The notes: a model not told the origin generated them from the letters alone. A stretch of 6,629 nt of DNA from CAZTLE01 sp964614415 (GCA_964614415.1 CAZTLE010000216.1:1-6629); one strand, 5' to 3'. Positions 1 to 6,437 are shown, counted from the first letter of the stretch. Translations and numbers: made by a program.

Positions 1-55
1 GTGGTTTGTGGTTTGTGGTTTGTGGTTTGTGGTTTGTGGTTTGTGGTTTGTGGTT
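1..55. repeat. Tandem heptad array GTGGTTT, 7.9 copies
   Basis: Seven exact copies of GTGGTTT occupy 1-49 and a 6-base partial copy occupies 50-55. The 7-bp register then continues through more diverged, A-rich units to 91. The perfect identity suggests recent expansion by slippage. One strand carries a GG pair every 7 bases. The true left end is outside the window. Confidence 0.95.
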
Positions 56-77
56 AACAATTTAAAATTCAACACGT

Positions 78-150
78 AAAACTTAACATTCGCCATTCTC
101 GTTGATTCGTTTATCTGTTTATTCGTTTTGCCCATAAATAAAACCGTCCT
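78..150. repeat. 73-bp near-identical repeat, copy A
   Basis: Positions 78-150 match 353-425 at 72 of 73 positions (G at 92, C at 367). The copy spans the end of an A-rich heptad block, a CATTCTC linker, four octads and the post-octad linker ending in CCGTCCT. Offset between copies is 275 bp. Confidence 0.95.
101..132 (-). repeat. Octad core U1 (four 8-bp units)
   Basis: Four consecutive 8-mers start GTT, each 8 bp apart: GTTGATTC, GTTTATCT, then GTTTATTC and GTTTTGCC. On the minus strand these read as GAATCAAC/GAATAAAC-type units preceded by GCAAAAC. This is the most conserved part of the composite repeat. Confidence 0.88.
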
Positions 151-199
151 GGTCCATGGTTCATGGTTCATGGTTCATGGTTCATGGTCTTTGGTTAAC
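151..199. repeat. Heptad array GGTTCAT (about 7 units)
   Basis: GGTCCAT is followed by four exact GGTTCAT copies (158-185) and then GGTCTTT and GGTTAAC, all in one 7-bp register. The register carries on into A-rich heptads (200-241) without a break. This corresponds to the GAACC-type heptad block of the element on the minus strand. Confidence 0.92.
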
Positions 200-248
200 A
201 ACTTACAATTCAAAATTCAACACTTAAAACTCAACATTCCCAATCCCT

Positions 249-280
249 GTTGATTCGTTTATTTGTGTATTCGTTTTACT
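249..280 (-). repeat. Octad core U2 (four 8-bp units)
   Basis: GTTGATTC (249-256) and GTTTATTT (257-264) are followed by GTGTATTC and GTTTTACT in the same 8-bp register. It is flanked by A-rich heptads on the left and by CTCCTCAATAAACC on the right. That right flank, read on the minus strand, resembles the linker of the second downstream copy. Confidence 0.85.
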
Positions 281-352
281 CCTCAATAAACCAGTCGCGA
301 GTCATGGTTCTTGTTTCATGGTTCCTGATTCACAACTCAAAACTCAACACTT

Positions 353-425
353 AAAACTTAACATTCCCCATTCTCGTTGATTCGTTTATCTGTTTATTCG
401 TTTTGCCCATAAATAAAACCGTCCT
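353..425. repeat. 73-bp near-identical repeat, copy B
   Basis: Second copy of the segment at 78-150 with one mismatch. It contains octad core U3 (376-407), preceded by two heptads CATTCCC and CATTCTC. Confidence 0.95.
376..407 (-). repeat. Octad core U3 (four 8-bp units)
   Basis: Identical to octad core U1: four 8-mers beginning GTT in strict 8-bp register, ending GTTTTGCC at 400-407. Identity with U1 but divergence from U2, which lies between them, points to segmental duplication or conversion. Confidence 0.9.
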
Positions 426-467
426 CTCAATACTCAATACTAACATCTCACTACTCACTACTAAACC
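426..467 (-). repeat. Gene-proximal heptad array, upstream side
   Basis: Six heptads in register: two CTCAATA, one CTAACAT, two CTCACTA and one CTAAACC. Read on the minus strand they give TAGTGAG, an ATGT-type unit and TATTGAG, in the same order as the heptads directly after the macroglobulin stop codon. The 7-bp register stops at about 467. Confidence 0.88.
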
Positions 468-600
468 TGTTAAACTCTTCACAAATACATCTCCCTGCAT
501 ACCAATAGCTTGTCTTTTTGCGTTGTGCAACTAACTCTCTCTCCAAACTGCGCCCTGCCCGTGCGTAGTTATTCTTTTGTTATCATATTTTAAACCGTGA
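468..600. other. Non-repeat intergenic segment, no gene seen
   Basis: Between the repeat region and the candidate promoter lies about 130 bp with neither the 7-bp nor the 8-bp periodicity. I see no convincing open reading frame, RNA gene or terminator. A small stem, TTGC/GCAA around 519-530, is too short and lacks a following T-run. Part of this could be the end of an upstream transcription unit or extra regulatory DNA. Confidence 0.5.
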
Positions 601-614
601 TTCACCGTTGTGAA
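601..614. promoter_or_regulatory. Perfect 5-bp dyad overlapping the putative -33 box
   Basis: TTCAC (601-605), a four-base loop CGTT, and GTGAA (610-614) form a perfect inverted repeat that overlaps the candidate -33 TTG. Such placement would suit a repressor or activator site. A 5-bp dyad can arise by chance, so this is a weak call. Confidence 0.25.
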
Positions 615-638
615 GCACCCAGTTTTACCGTACATTTA
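608..638 (+). promoter_or_regulatory. Candidate Bacteroidota-type -33/-7 promoter of the macroglobulin gene
   Basis: TTG at 608-610 (in TTGTG) is followed after 20 bp by TACATTTA at 631-638, close to the Bacteroidota housekeeping promoter (TTTG or TTG near -33, TAnnTTTG near -7). The last base is A rather than G. Transcription would start near 642-646, leaving an A-rich leader of roughly 17-20 nt with no Shine-Dalgarno. Placement is inferred from pattern and spacing only. Confidence 0.42.
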
Positions 639-661
639 ATAACACTAAAACCATCAAGTTC

Positions 662-721
662 ATGAAAAAGTTCTGTTCTTTCCTGGTCCTGGCCACCGCC
701 TTTATCTTTCTTTTTTCCTGT
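662..721 (+). other. Lipoprotein signal peptide with lipobox cysteine
   Basis: Residues 1-20 show two lysines after Met, a hydrophobic core, and LFSC with Cys20 as the expected lipidation site (type II signal peptide). The residues after Cys are D-K-S-K-K-S. They lack the run of acidic residues described as the surface lipoprotein export signal in Capnocytophaga and Bacteroides, so a periplasm-facing anchor is inferred. Asp at +2 keeps lipoproteins in the inner membrane in enterobacteria; whether that rule holds in Bacteroidota is uncertain. Confidence 0.9.
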
Positions 722-3700
722 GACAAATCAAAAAAATCGGGCAACGCACAAACCGATAACCTCTTTAAATTTCGGGACTATATTGCCTACAACACCTACG
801 GGAACAAATCCATCGCCGACCCAATTCGAATTGAACTTGCCAAACCCCTCGAGCGGTTTAATCCCATAGATACAATCCCATCGGATTATCTCTCCATTAC
901 TCCCAAAACCAAAGGGATGCTCCTCATCCAGAACGGAAGGACCCTCCTTTTCAAACCTGAGGAATATTTGCGCCCGGATACCGAGTATGCCGTAACGGTT
1001 CACCTGAAAGACCTCTACGGTGAAGTTGACAAGGAACTCTCCAATTATTCCTTCGCCTTCAGAACAATCACTCCGAACTTTAAAGTAAGCCTGGACGATC
1101 TGCAATCATACAGCAAAGAATGGCAATTTCTCAACGGTACTATTTTGTCTGCCGATCTTATATCACCTCAAAAGGCCAAAGAACTTCTCTCTATAACCCA
1201 GGGAAACAAATCACTTTCTATAAAATGGGGACAGGAAGAAGGAGATGCCAAGTATTTTGGTTTTACAATTGACAGTATTCAACGCTCCATTGACGATTCG
1301 GAGATTAAGATCGTTTGGGACGGAAAACCGATCGGTGCTGAAAGCAAAGGTGAAAACACCTTCCCCATACCCGGACAAAATAACTTCACGGTGGTCGACC
1401 TCAAGAGTTCGTTATCCCCACAGGCCATGCTGTCCATCAATTTTTCCGATCCGCTTCAGGAAGGTCAGGACTTTTCAGGTCTGATCTCCATTGAGCAAGC
1501 CAATGACCTTCGTTTCGAGGTAGACGGAAACCTGCTGCATGTGTACCCGAGCTCCAGAATCGTGGGAAATGTATACGTGAATATCTATCAGGGTATAAAA
1601 AACGACCTGGGCTACGGACTCAAAAAAGAATTTTCCGAACTCATCTCCTTTGAACAGTTAAAGCCCGGGGTTCGTGCAATTTCCAACGGCGTCATCTTGC
1701 CCGGGGCCGCGACTACGCCTTTCTATTTCGAAGCAGTCAATCTATCTGCCGTTGATGTTCGTGTTATTAAAGTTTTTGAAGACAACATGCTGCAGTACCT
1801 GCAAAGTGCTAATCTCAACGACCATAATTCCTATGAAATACGCCGGGTAGGACGCCGAATTGCTAAAAAGACGATTTCACTGGAGAGTGATCTGGGAGGA
1901 AACATGACCTGGAAGGCACACGCCATTAACCTGTCGGATCTTTTTACCGCCGATCCCGGAGCTATGTACCGCATCGAGATAAGCTTCCGAAAAGAATACA
2001 GTAATTATGCCTGTACCGATGGCGAGGAAGACACATCCAATGAGGACGACTATTACGACGATTACTATTACAAAGACGACTCTTACGATGTAAGTGCCGC
2101 TAACGAAGATGAAATGGAGGAGCGATATTGGGATAATGAGATCTATCGCTGGCGCAGTTACCGGTATAACTGGAACCAACGCGACAATCCGTGTCATGAC
2201 GCATATTACGATCCGGATCGCTTCCTTCAGTCCAATGTATTGGGATCAGACATAGGTATTATTGTAAAGAAAGGGAACAACCGATCCTATCACTTTGCCG
2301 TTAACAATCTGCTCACCACGCAACCTGAAAGCGGTGTGCGCATTCAACTCTTTAACTACCAACAACAACTTATTGAAACCGTTACCACCGGCAGTGATGG
2401 CTTTGCATTGTACGACAGCGATAAGAACATCGCGTTTGCCATAGCTCAAAAAGGAAATCACTATGCCTACGCAAAAATGGAAGACGGAAATGCGCTTTCC
2501 ATGAGCAACTTTGACATTTCCGGAAAACAACTTCAAAAAGGCCTGAAAGGATATCTGTATACCGAACGAGGGGTGCACCGTCCCGGAGACAGCATCCACC
2601 TTACCTTCGTTCTGAATGACAAGGCGAATCCGCTACCTAAGGATCACCCCGTAAAGCTTGAAGTGACCAATGCCCGTGGAAAACTCACTCAGCGTACCGT
2701 TGCCAATCAGGGAGTTAATGGATTCTATTATTTTCCCGTCGCTACTCAGTCCTCCGATCCCACCGGAAACTGGAATGCAACAGTTACCGTTGGAGGCGTT
2801 CAGTTCTCAAAAACACTGAAAGTCGCTACAGTAAAACCGAACCGGCTAAAGATCAAACTGGATTTTGACGACGAGATCCTCGACGCGAGCAAACCCATTA
2901 CAGGGACCGCTTCGGCATTATGGCTTCACGGGGCTCCCGCTCGGAATCTGCGCATGGAAATGTCGGCCACTTTAAGAGCCGCGCGCACTGCTTTTCCGAA
3001 ATATCCGAACTACGTTTTCAATGATCCGGTCCGTTCCTTCAATGAAATTGAACTCCCTATACTGGATCGATCCCTTTCGGAAGAAGGAGAAACCACATTC
3101 AACGAAAAAGTAGAATTGAGCACCAATGCCCCCGGGATGCTTCAGGCAACTTTCCTTACCAAAGTGTATGAAGGAGGTGGTGATTTCTCTATGGATGTGT
3201 TCAGTAAGAACCTGGCACCTTTCTCACATTTTGTAGGTCTTCGTTCACCGGAGCCTCACAACTACGGCTCATATTATACCGATCAGGATACGACTTTCGA
3301 TGTTACCACCGTAGATGCCCAGGGGAATGCCAGCGGTAACCGCGAACTCGATGTCAAGATCTTCCGCATCCACTGGAGATGGTGGTGGAATCGTGGTTCC
3401 GATAATCTGTCGCGCTATGAAAATGCAGTGGTTCACCGGCCCGTCCAGGAGTTTACCATTCGAACCAAAGCAAATGGAACTTCTTCCTTCACGATCAATA
3501 TTCCTGAGGACGAGGGAGGGCGTTATCTCATCAGAGTGATCGACAAGGTCTCCGGTCATGCCACCGGACGTGTGACCTATTTCTACAGAAACTGGTGGAA
3601 GCGTCCGTCGGATGACAACGCCGAGAGTTCCAAAATGCTCATCTTTTCATCGGATAAGGAAAAATACAATGTGGGTGAAAGCGCCAAAATCACCTTCCCG

Positions 3701-6223
3701 TCAGGGAGCGAAGGACGCGCCCTGGTGAGCGTTGAAAACGGCACCGAAGTACTTTCTACCGAATGGGTAAGAACCAAAAAAGGAGAAACTACCGTCGACA
3801 TTCGAATGACCGAAGATATGACCCCGAATGTCTACGTCAATATTTCACTGCTTCAGCCCCATGAACAAACAAAAAATGACCTGCCGGTTCGATTGTATGG
3901 TGTTGTACCCTTACTGGTCGAAAACCCGGAAACTGTTCTGGATCCCGAACTCTCCATGCCCGATGTGCTGAAGCCGGAAGAGACCTTTACCGTTTCGGTT
4001 TCGGAAACCAATAATAAGCCCATGACGTATACCATTGCCATGGTGGATGAAGGGTTATTGGACCTCACGCGATTTGCCACCCCGGCTATTCATCAGGCGT
4101 TCTATACACGGGAGGCTCTTGGAGTTAAGACCTTCGATATCTACGATTATATCATCGGCGCCTTCGCTGGAAATATTGACAATATCTATGCTATCGGAGG
4201 AGGCGATGCCGCCGCGGGAGCCAAAAACCGAAAAGCCGACCGATTCAAACCCGTAGTGGAGTTCTTGGGGCCTTTCCAGCTCAATAAAGGGGAAACCGCC
4301 AACCACTCCATCACCATGCCCAATTATGTAGGTTCGGTACGAACGATGGTTATAGCAGGTGATAATAACACAAGTGCTTACGGAAATACGGACAAGACCA
4401 CTCCTGTGCGAAAGCCGCTAATGGTACTGGCGTCTCTTCCAAGAAAATTGTCACCGGGTGAGAAAGTGACCCTGCCGGTAACCGTATTTGCCATGGAGAA
4501 TAAGGTGAAGAACGCCACAATAACAGTAAATGCAGGAGACGCGCTGAAGCCGGTAAACGGAACTTCAAAAACAGTACGGTTCTCCAGTCCCGGAGAGCAA
4601 ATCGTAAACTTTGAGTTTGAAGTACTCCCTACAACCGAATTTCAGACCATCGAAGTATCCGCATCGGGTAATGGAGAACAAGCAAGTCATAAGATCGAGA
4701 TAGATGTGGAGAATCCCAATCCGATGACTCAGAAATCTACCCTCTATACCCTTTCTCAAAATGGGAATCAGACGATCGATTTCACCACCTTTGGTGTCGC
4801 CGGATCAAATGCTGCTACGCTTGAATTCTCAACCCTGCCTCCCATGGATTTCAGTAAGCGGTTACAATATCTTATTCGGTATCCGCATGGTTGCGTTGAG
4901 CAGACTACCTCGGCAGCCTTTCCACAATTGTTCCTGGACAATGTCTTCGATCTCACCTTTGATAAGAAAAAGAAGATGGACGATAATGTGAAAGCTGCGA
5001 TCAATAAACTCAGGGATTATCAAACACCCTCCGGTGGCATGGGGTACTGGCCCGGGGAGAACGAAGTGAATGACTGGGCTACCAATTATGCCGGACACTT
5101 CATGTTGGAAGCTGAAGAACAAGGGTTTGCGTTACCTATCACATTTAAGAGTAACTGGTTGCGCTATCAGAAAAATGCTGCCCGGCAATGGCGCAATAAT
5201 TCCCGCTGGAATTCCACGCTGGTACAGGCGTATCGACTATACACCCTTGCGCTTGCCAAGCAACCCGAACTGGCTGCCATGAACCGACTTCGGGAGTCGA
5301 AGCATCTAAGCAATGATGCTAAATGGAGATTAGCACTTGCATATAGTCTCGCCGGAAAGCCTAACATAGCACGTCAGATTTCAGGTGCCGCAAATATTTC
5401 TTTTCAGCCTGAAAAGTACGATTATCACACCTATGGTTCGCCTTTCAGAAACAAGGCAATGGCCCTTGAGGCCATGGTTGTCCTTGGAGATGATCGCCAA
5501 CGCGATATGGCAATTTCAGTAGCAAAAGAACTGTCCTCGCAACGATGGTACAGTACTCAGGAAACAGCCTACGGATTGCTTGCCATGTCCCGAATGGTAG
5601 CGGCAAATGGAGGAAAGGCCATTAACCTATCGTATACCCAAAATGGAAACACGGCGATCGTCACTTCCGACAGAGCCATCGCGGAACGTGAAATTCCGGT
5701 ATCAACGGGAAGTAATTCCGTTACCGTTGACAACAAGGCAGGAAACGTGCTATACATCACCCTCTCTCAGGAAGGTAAACTTCCCCTCGGTGAGGAATTG
5801 GCAGAGCAACGTAATTTGAACCTACAGATGCAGTTCCTGGATGGTGAAGGAAAAACAATGGATGTTTCCACACTTCGTCAGGGAACCGAAATCAATGCAG
5901 TCGTCACGGTCACTAATACCTCCAACGACTGGGAGGACAATGTTGCCCTGACCCAAATATTCCCAAGTGGTTGGGAGATCGTAAATACAAGTTTTACCGA
6001 TTTGGGTGGAGGTGCTTCAAGCAGTGCCCGCTATACGGATATTCGGGATGACAGAGTGAATTTCTACTTTGATCTTGGAGCGCGTAAGTCTAAGACTTTC
6101 AAGGTAAAGCTGAATGCATCGTACCTGGGTACCTATTACCTCCCGGGCGCTCAAACCGAGGCCATGTACGATAACAATTACTATGCTCGGAATAAAGGGC
6201 AATGGGTTGTGGTTGAAAAGTAG
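662..6223 (+). CDS. Alpha-2-macroglobulin family lipoprotein (thioester protease trap)
   Basis: Encodes 1853 residues, in the range of large bacterial alpha-2-macroglobulins. Seen, in order: lipoprotein signal (1-20, lipobox LFSC); macroglobulin/Ig-like domains to about 530, with an acidic Tyr-rich insertion between Cys451 and Cys511; a carboxypeptidase-regulatory-like beta domain (about 531-610); an MG2-type domain with ERGVHRPGD (635-643); the HWRWWWNR motif (904-911); another MG domain around YNVGE (1002-1006); the A2M domain with VDEGLLDLTRF (1128-1138) and RFKPVVEFLGPF (1194-1205); thioester CVEQ (1411-1414); the helical thioester domain with GGMGYWPG (1458-1465); and a C-terminal MG10-like domain with DIRDDRV (1793-1799) and EAMYD (1833-1837). 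Known for the family: bait-region cleavage triggers covalent capture of the protease through the Cys-Gln thioester. Inferred location is a lipid anchor in the cell envelope, probably facing the periplasm. ATG at 662 is chosen because the signal peptide starts there. No Shine-Dalgarno is visible, as is usual in Bacteroidota. No frameshift or in-frame stop is seen. It appears to be a single-gene unit within this window. Domain boundaries are approximate. Confidence 0.97.
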   Translation: MKKFCSFLVLATAFIFLFSCDKSKKSGNAQTDNLFKFRDYIAYNTYGNKSIADPIRIELAKPLERFNPIDTIPSDYLSITPKTKGMLLIQNGRTLLFKPEEYLRPDTEYAVTVHLKDLYGEVDKELSNYSFAFRTITPNFKVSLDDLQSYSKEWQFLNGTILSADLISPQKAKELLSITQGNKSLSIKWGQEEGDAKYFGFTIDSIQRSIDDSEIKIVWDGKPIGAESKGENTFPIPGQNNFTVVDLKSSLSPQAMLSINFSDPLQEGQDFSGLISIEQANDLRFEVDGNLLHVYPSSRIVGNVYVNIYQGIKNDLGYGLKKEFSELISFEQLKPGVRAISNGVILPGAATTPFYFEAVNLSAVDVRVIKVFEDNMLQYLQSANLNDHNSYEIRRVGRRIAKKTISLESDLGGNMTWKAHAINLSDLFTADPGAMYRIEISFRKEYSNYACTDGEEDTSNEDDYYDDYYYKDDSYDVSAANEDEMEERYWDNEIYRWRSYRYNWNQRDNPCHDAYYDPDRFLQSNVLGSDIGIIVKKGNNRSYHFAVNNLLTTQPESGVRIQLFNYQQQLIETVTTGSDGFALYDSDKNIAFAIAQKGNHYAYAKMEDGNALSMSNFDISGKQLQKGLKGYLYTERGVHRPGDSIHLTFVLNDKANPLPKDHPVKLEVTNARGKLTQRTVANQGVNGFYYFPVATQSSDPTGNWNATVTVGGVQFSKTLKVATVKPNRLKIKLDFDDEILDASKPITGTASALWLHGAPARNLRMEMSATLRAARTAFPKYPNYVFNDPVRSFNEIELPILDRSLSEEGETTFNEKVELSTNAPGMLQATFLTKVYEGGGDFSMDVFSKNLAPFSHFVGLRSPEPHNYGSYYTDQDTTFDVTTVDAQGNASGNRELDVKIFRIHWRWWWNRGSDNLSRYENAVVHRPVQEFTIRTKANGTSSFTINIPEDEGGRYLIRVIDKVSGHATGRVTYFYRNWWKRPSDDNAESSKMLIFSSDKEKYNVGESAKITFPSGSEGRALVSVENGTEVLSTEWVRTKKGETTVDIRMTEDMTPNVYVNISLLQPHEQTKNDLPVRLYGVVPLLVENPETVLDPELSMPDVLKPEETFTVSVSETNNKPMTYTIAMVDEGLLDLTRFATPAIHQAFYTREALGVKTFDIYDYIIGAFAGNIDNIYAIGGGDAAAGAKNRKADRFKPVVEFLGPFQLNKGETANHSITMPNYVGSVRTMVIAGDNNTSAYGNTDKTTPVRKPLMVLASLPRKLSPGEKVTLPVTVFAMENKVKNATITVNAGDALKPVNGTSKTVRFSSPGEQIVNFEFEVLPTTEFQTIEVSASGNGEQASHKIEIDVENPNPMTQKSTLYTLSQNGNQTIDFTTFGVAGSNAATLEFSTLPPMDFSKRLQYLIRYPHGCVEQTTSAAFPQLFLDNVFDLTFDKKKKMDDNVKAAINKLRDYQTPSGGMGYWPGENEVNDWATNYAGHFMLEAEEQGFALPITFKSNWLRYQKNAARQWRNNSRWNSTLVQAYRLYTLALAKQPELAAMNRLRESKHLSNDAKWRLALAYSLAGKPNIARQISGAANISFQPEKYDYHTYGSPFRNKAMALEAMVVLGDDRQRDMAISVAKELSSQRWYSTQETAYGLLAMSRMVAANGGKAINLSYTQNGNTAIVTSDRAIAEREIPVSTGSNSVTVDNKAGNVLYITLSQEGKLPLGEELAEQRNLNLQMQFLDGEGKTMDVSTLRQGTEINAVVTVTNTSNDWEDNVALTQIFPSGWEIVNTSFTDLGGGASSSARYTDIRDDRVNFYFDLGARKSKTFKVKLNASYLGTYYLPGAQTEAMYDNNYYARNKGQWVVVEK
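2012..2194 (+). other. Acidic, tyrosine-rich insertion bracketed by Cys451 and Cys511
   Basis: Within the alpha-2-macroglobulin, residues 451-511 form a low-complexity stretch rich in Asp, Glu and Tyr (core 461-476), then a Trp/Tyr/Arg-rich part ending in NPC. The DNA of the core is a run of GAY and TAY codons. I read only five cysteines in the whole precursor: Cys5 in the signal, the lipidated Cys20, Cys451, Cys511 and the thioester Cys1411. Cys451 and Cys511 are therefore the only obvious pair for a disulfide, which would close this loop. From memory, comparable acidic Cys-bounded loops occur in other Bacteroidota members. The function is unknown. Confidence 0.7.
4892..4903 (+). other. Thioester motif CVEQ (Cys1411-Gln1414)
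   Basis: The codons tgc gtt gag cag encode Cys1411-Val-Glu-Gln1414 inside YPHGCVEQ, which matches the CxEQ thioester signature of alpha-2-macroglobulins and complement C3-like proteins. The internal Cys-Gln thioester is the group that covalently captures proteases. Some bacterial homologues lack the motif; this one keeps it, followed by the helical domain expected to shield it. Confidence 0.93.
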
Positions 6224-6293
6224 TGTTGAGTAGTGAGATGTGAGTATTGAGAAGTGAGACTGGAATCAGGAAACAAGAACCAGGAAACAGGAC
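6224..6293 (+). repeat. Gene-proximal heptad array abutting the stop codon
   Basis: Ten heptads in unbroken register start at the base after TAG (6221-6223). Five end in TGAG (6224-6258) and five have a GGAA/AGAA-type end (6259-6293), the last ending GGAC. Positions 5-6 of nearly every unit are GA while the first three vary. Because 7 is not a multiple of 3, the TGA in the first five units falls in all three reading frames. Confidence 0.88.
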
Positions 6294-6350
6294 GGGTTCC
6301 TTGAGAAGCAAAACGAATCAACAAATAAACGAATCAACAGGGATAGGTAG
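6287..6350 (+). repeat. Composite repeat D1: GGACGG box, linker and octad core
   Basis: After the heptads comes GGACGGG (6290-6296), a TTGAGA linker, AGCAAAAC (6307-6314), and octads GAATCAAC, AAATAAAC and GAATCAAC (6315-6338), then a short spacer to 6350. Taken together this is the reverse complement of the order seen at 101-150 and 376-425 before the gene. Confidence 0.85.
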
Positions 6351-6399
6351 TGTTAAGTTTTAAGTGTTGAATGTTGAGTTACGAATACCGAAGACTGAG
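6351..6399 (+). repeat. TTAAG/TTGAG heptad block after D1
   Basis: Seven heptads keep register: TGTTAAG and TTTTAAG, then TGTTGAA and TGTTGAG, then TTACGAA, TACCGAA and GACTGAG. The common pattern is four variable bases followed by GAR or AAG. Register is lost at about 6400, where a different sequence intervenes. Confidence 0.82.
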
Positions 6400-6401
6400 T
6401 G

Positions 6402-6437
6402 TTCGCCGAAGCTTTAGCTGAGGAGAGCGTATCGAAG
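6402..6437. repeat. Nested dyad-like insert with GAGCGTATCGAAG
   Basis: About 36 bp is more GC-rich and does not follow the 7-bp register. It holds CGAAGCTTTAG around an AAGCTT palindrome (6409-6414) and then GAGCGTATCGAAG (6425-6437). Similar cores (GAGC..TCGAAG) recur as small interspersed repeats in Bacteroidota genomes, to my recollection. Heptads resume after it about 2 bp out of phase. Confidence 0.5.

Larger units (their letters stand above)
1..467 (-). repeat. Composite 7-bp/8-bp periodic repeat region, three tandem super-units
   Basis: The whole segment is built of short units that hold strict register: heptads (for example 1-91, 151-241, 306-375, 426-467) alternate with octads (101-132, 249-280, 376-407). 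Octad blocks start at 101, 249 and 376, so super-units are about 148 and 127 bp. Between octads and heptads sit short linkers such as CATTCTC and, after the octads, CATAAATA and ACCGTCC. The same order appears after the gene on the other strand, so this block is assigned to the minus strand. No coding sequence or transposase is present. The array runs off the left edge of the window. Confidence 0.85.

Noticed and set aside
101..407. Replication-origin iterons
   Set aside because: Octads are short and A/T-rich, but there is no initiator gene or DnaA-box cluster, and the same octads recur after the gene as part of a composite repeat.
1..467. CRISPR array
   Set aside because: Units are 7-8 bp with no unique spacers between longer conserved repeats, and no cas gene is present.
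571..580. Alternative -7 box in TATTCTTTTG
   Set aside because: Spacing inside the motif is wrong (four bases between TA and TTTG) and no TTG lies at a suitable distance upstream.
728..1105. Minus-strand open reading frame of 125 codons
   Set aside because: Antisense to the well-supported macroglobulin gene, with no domain or start signal of its own.
6099..6311. Minus-strand open reading frame overlapping the 3' end of the macroglobulin gene
   Set aside because: It mostly overlaps the conserved C-terminal MG10-like coding sequence and otherwise runs through repeat DNA; no recognisable product.
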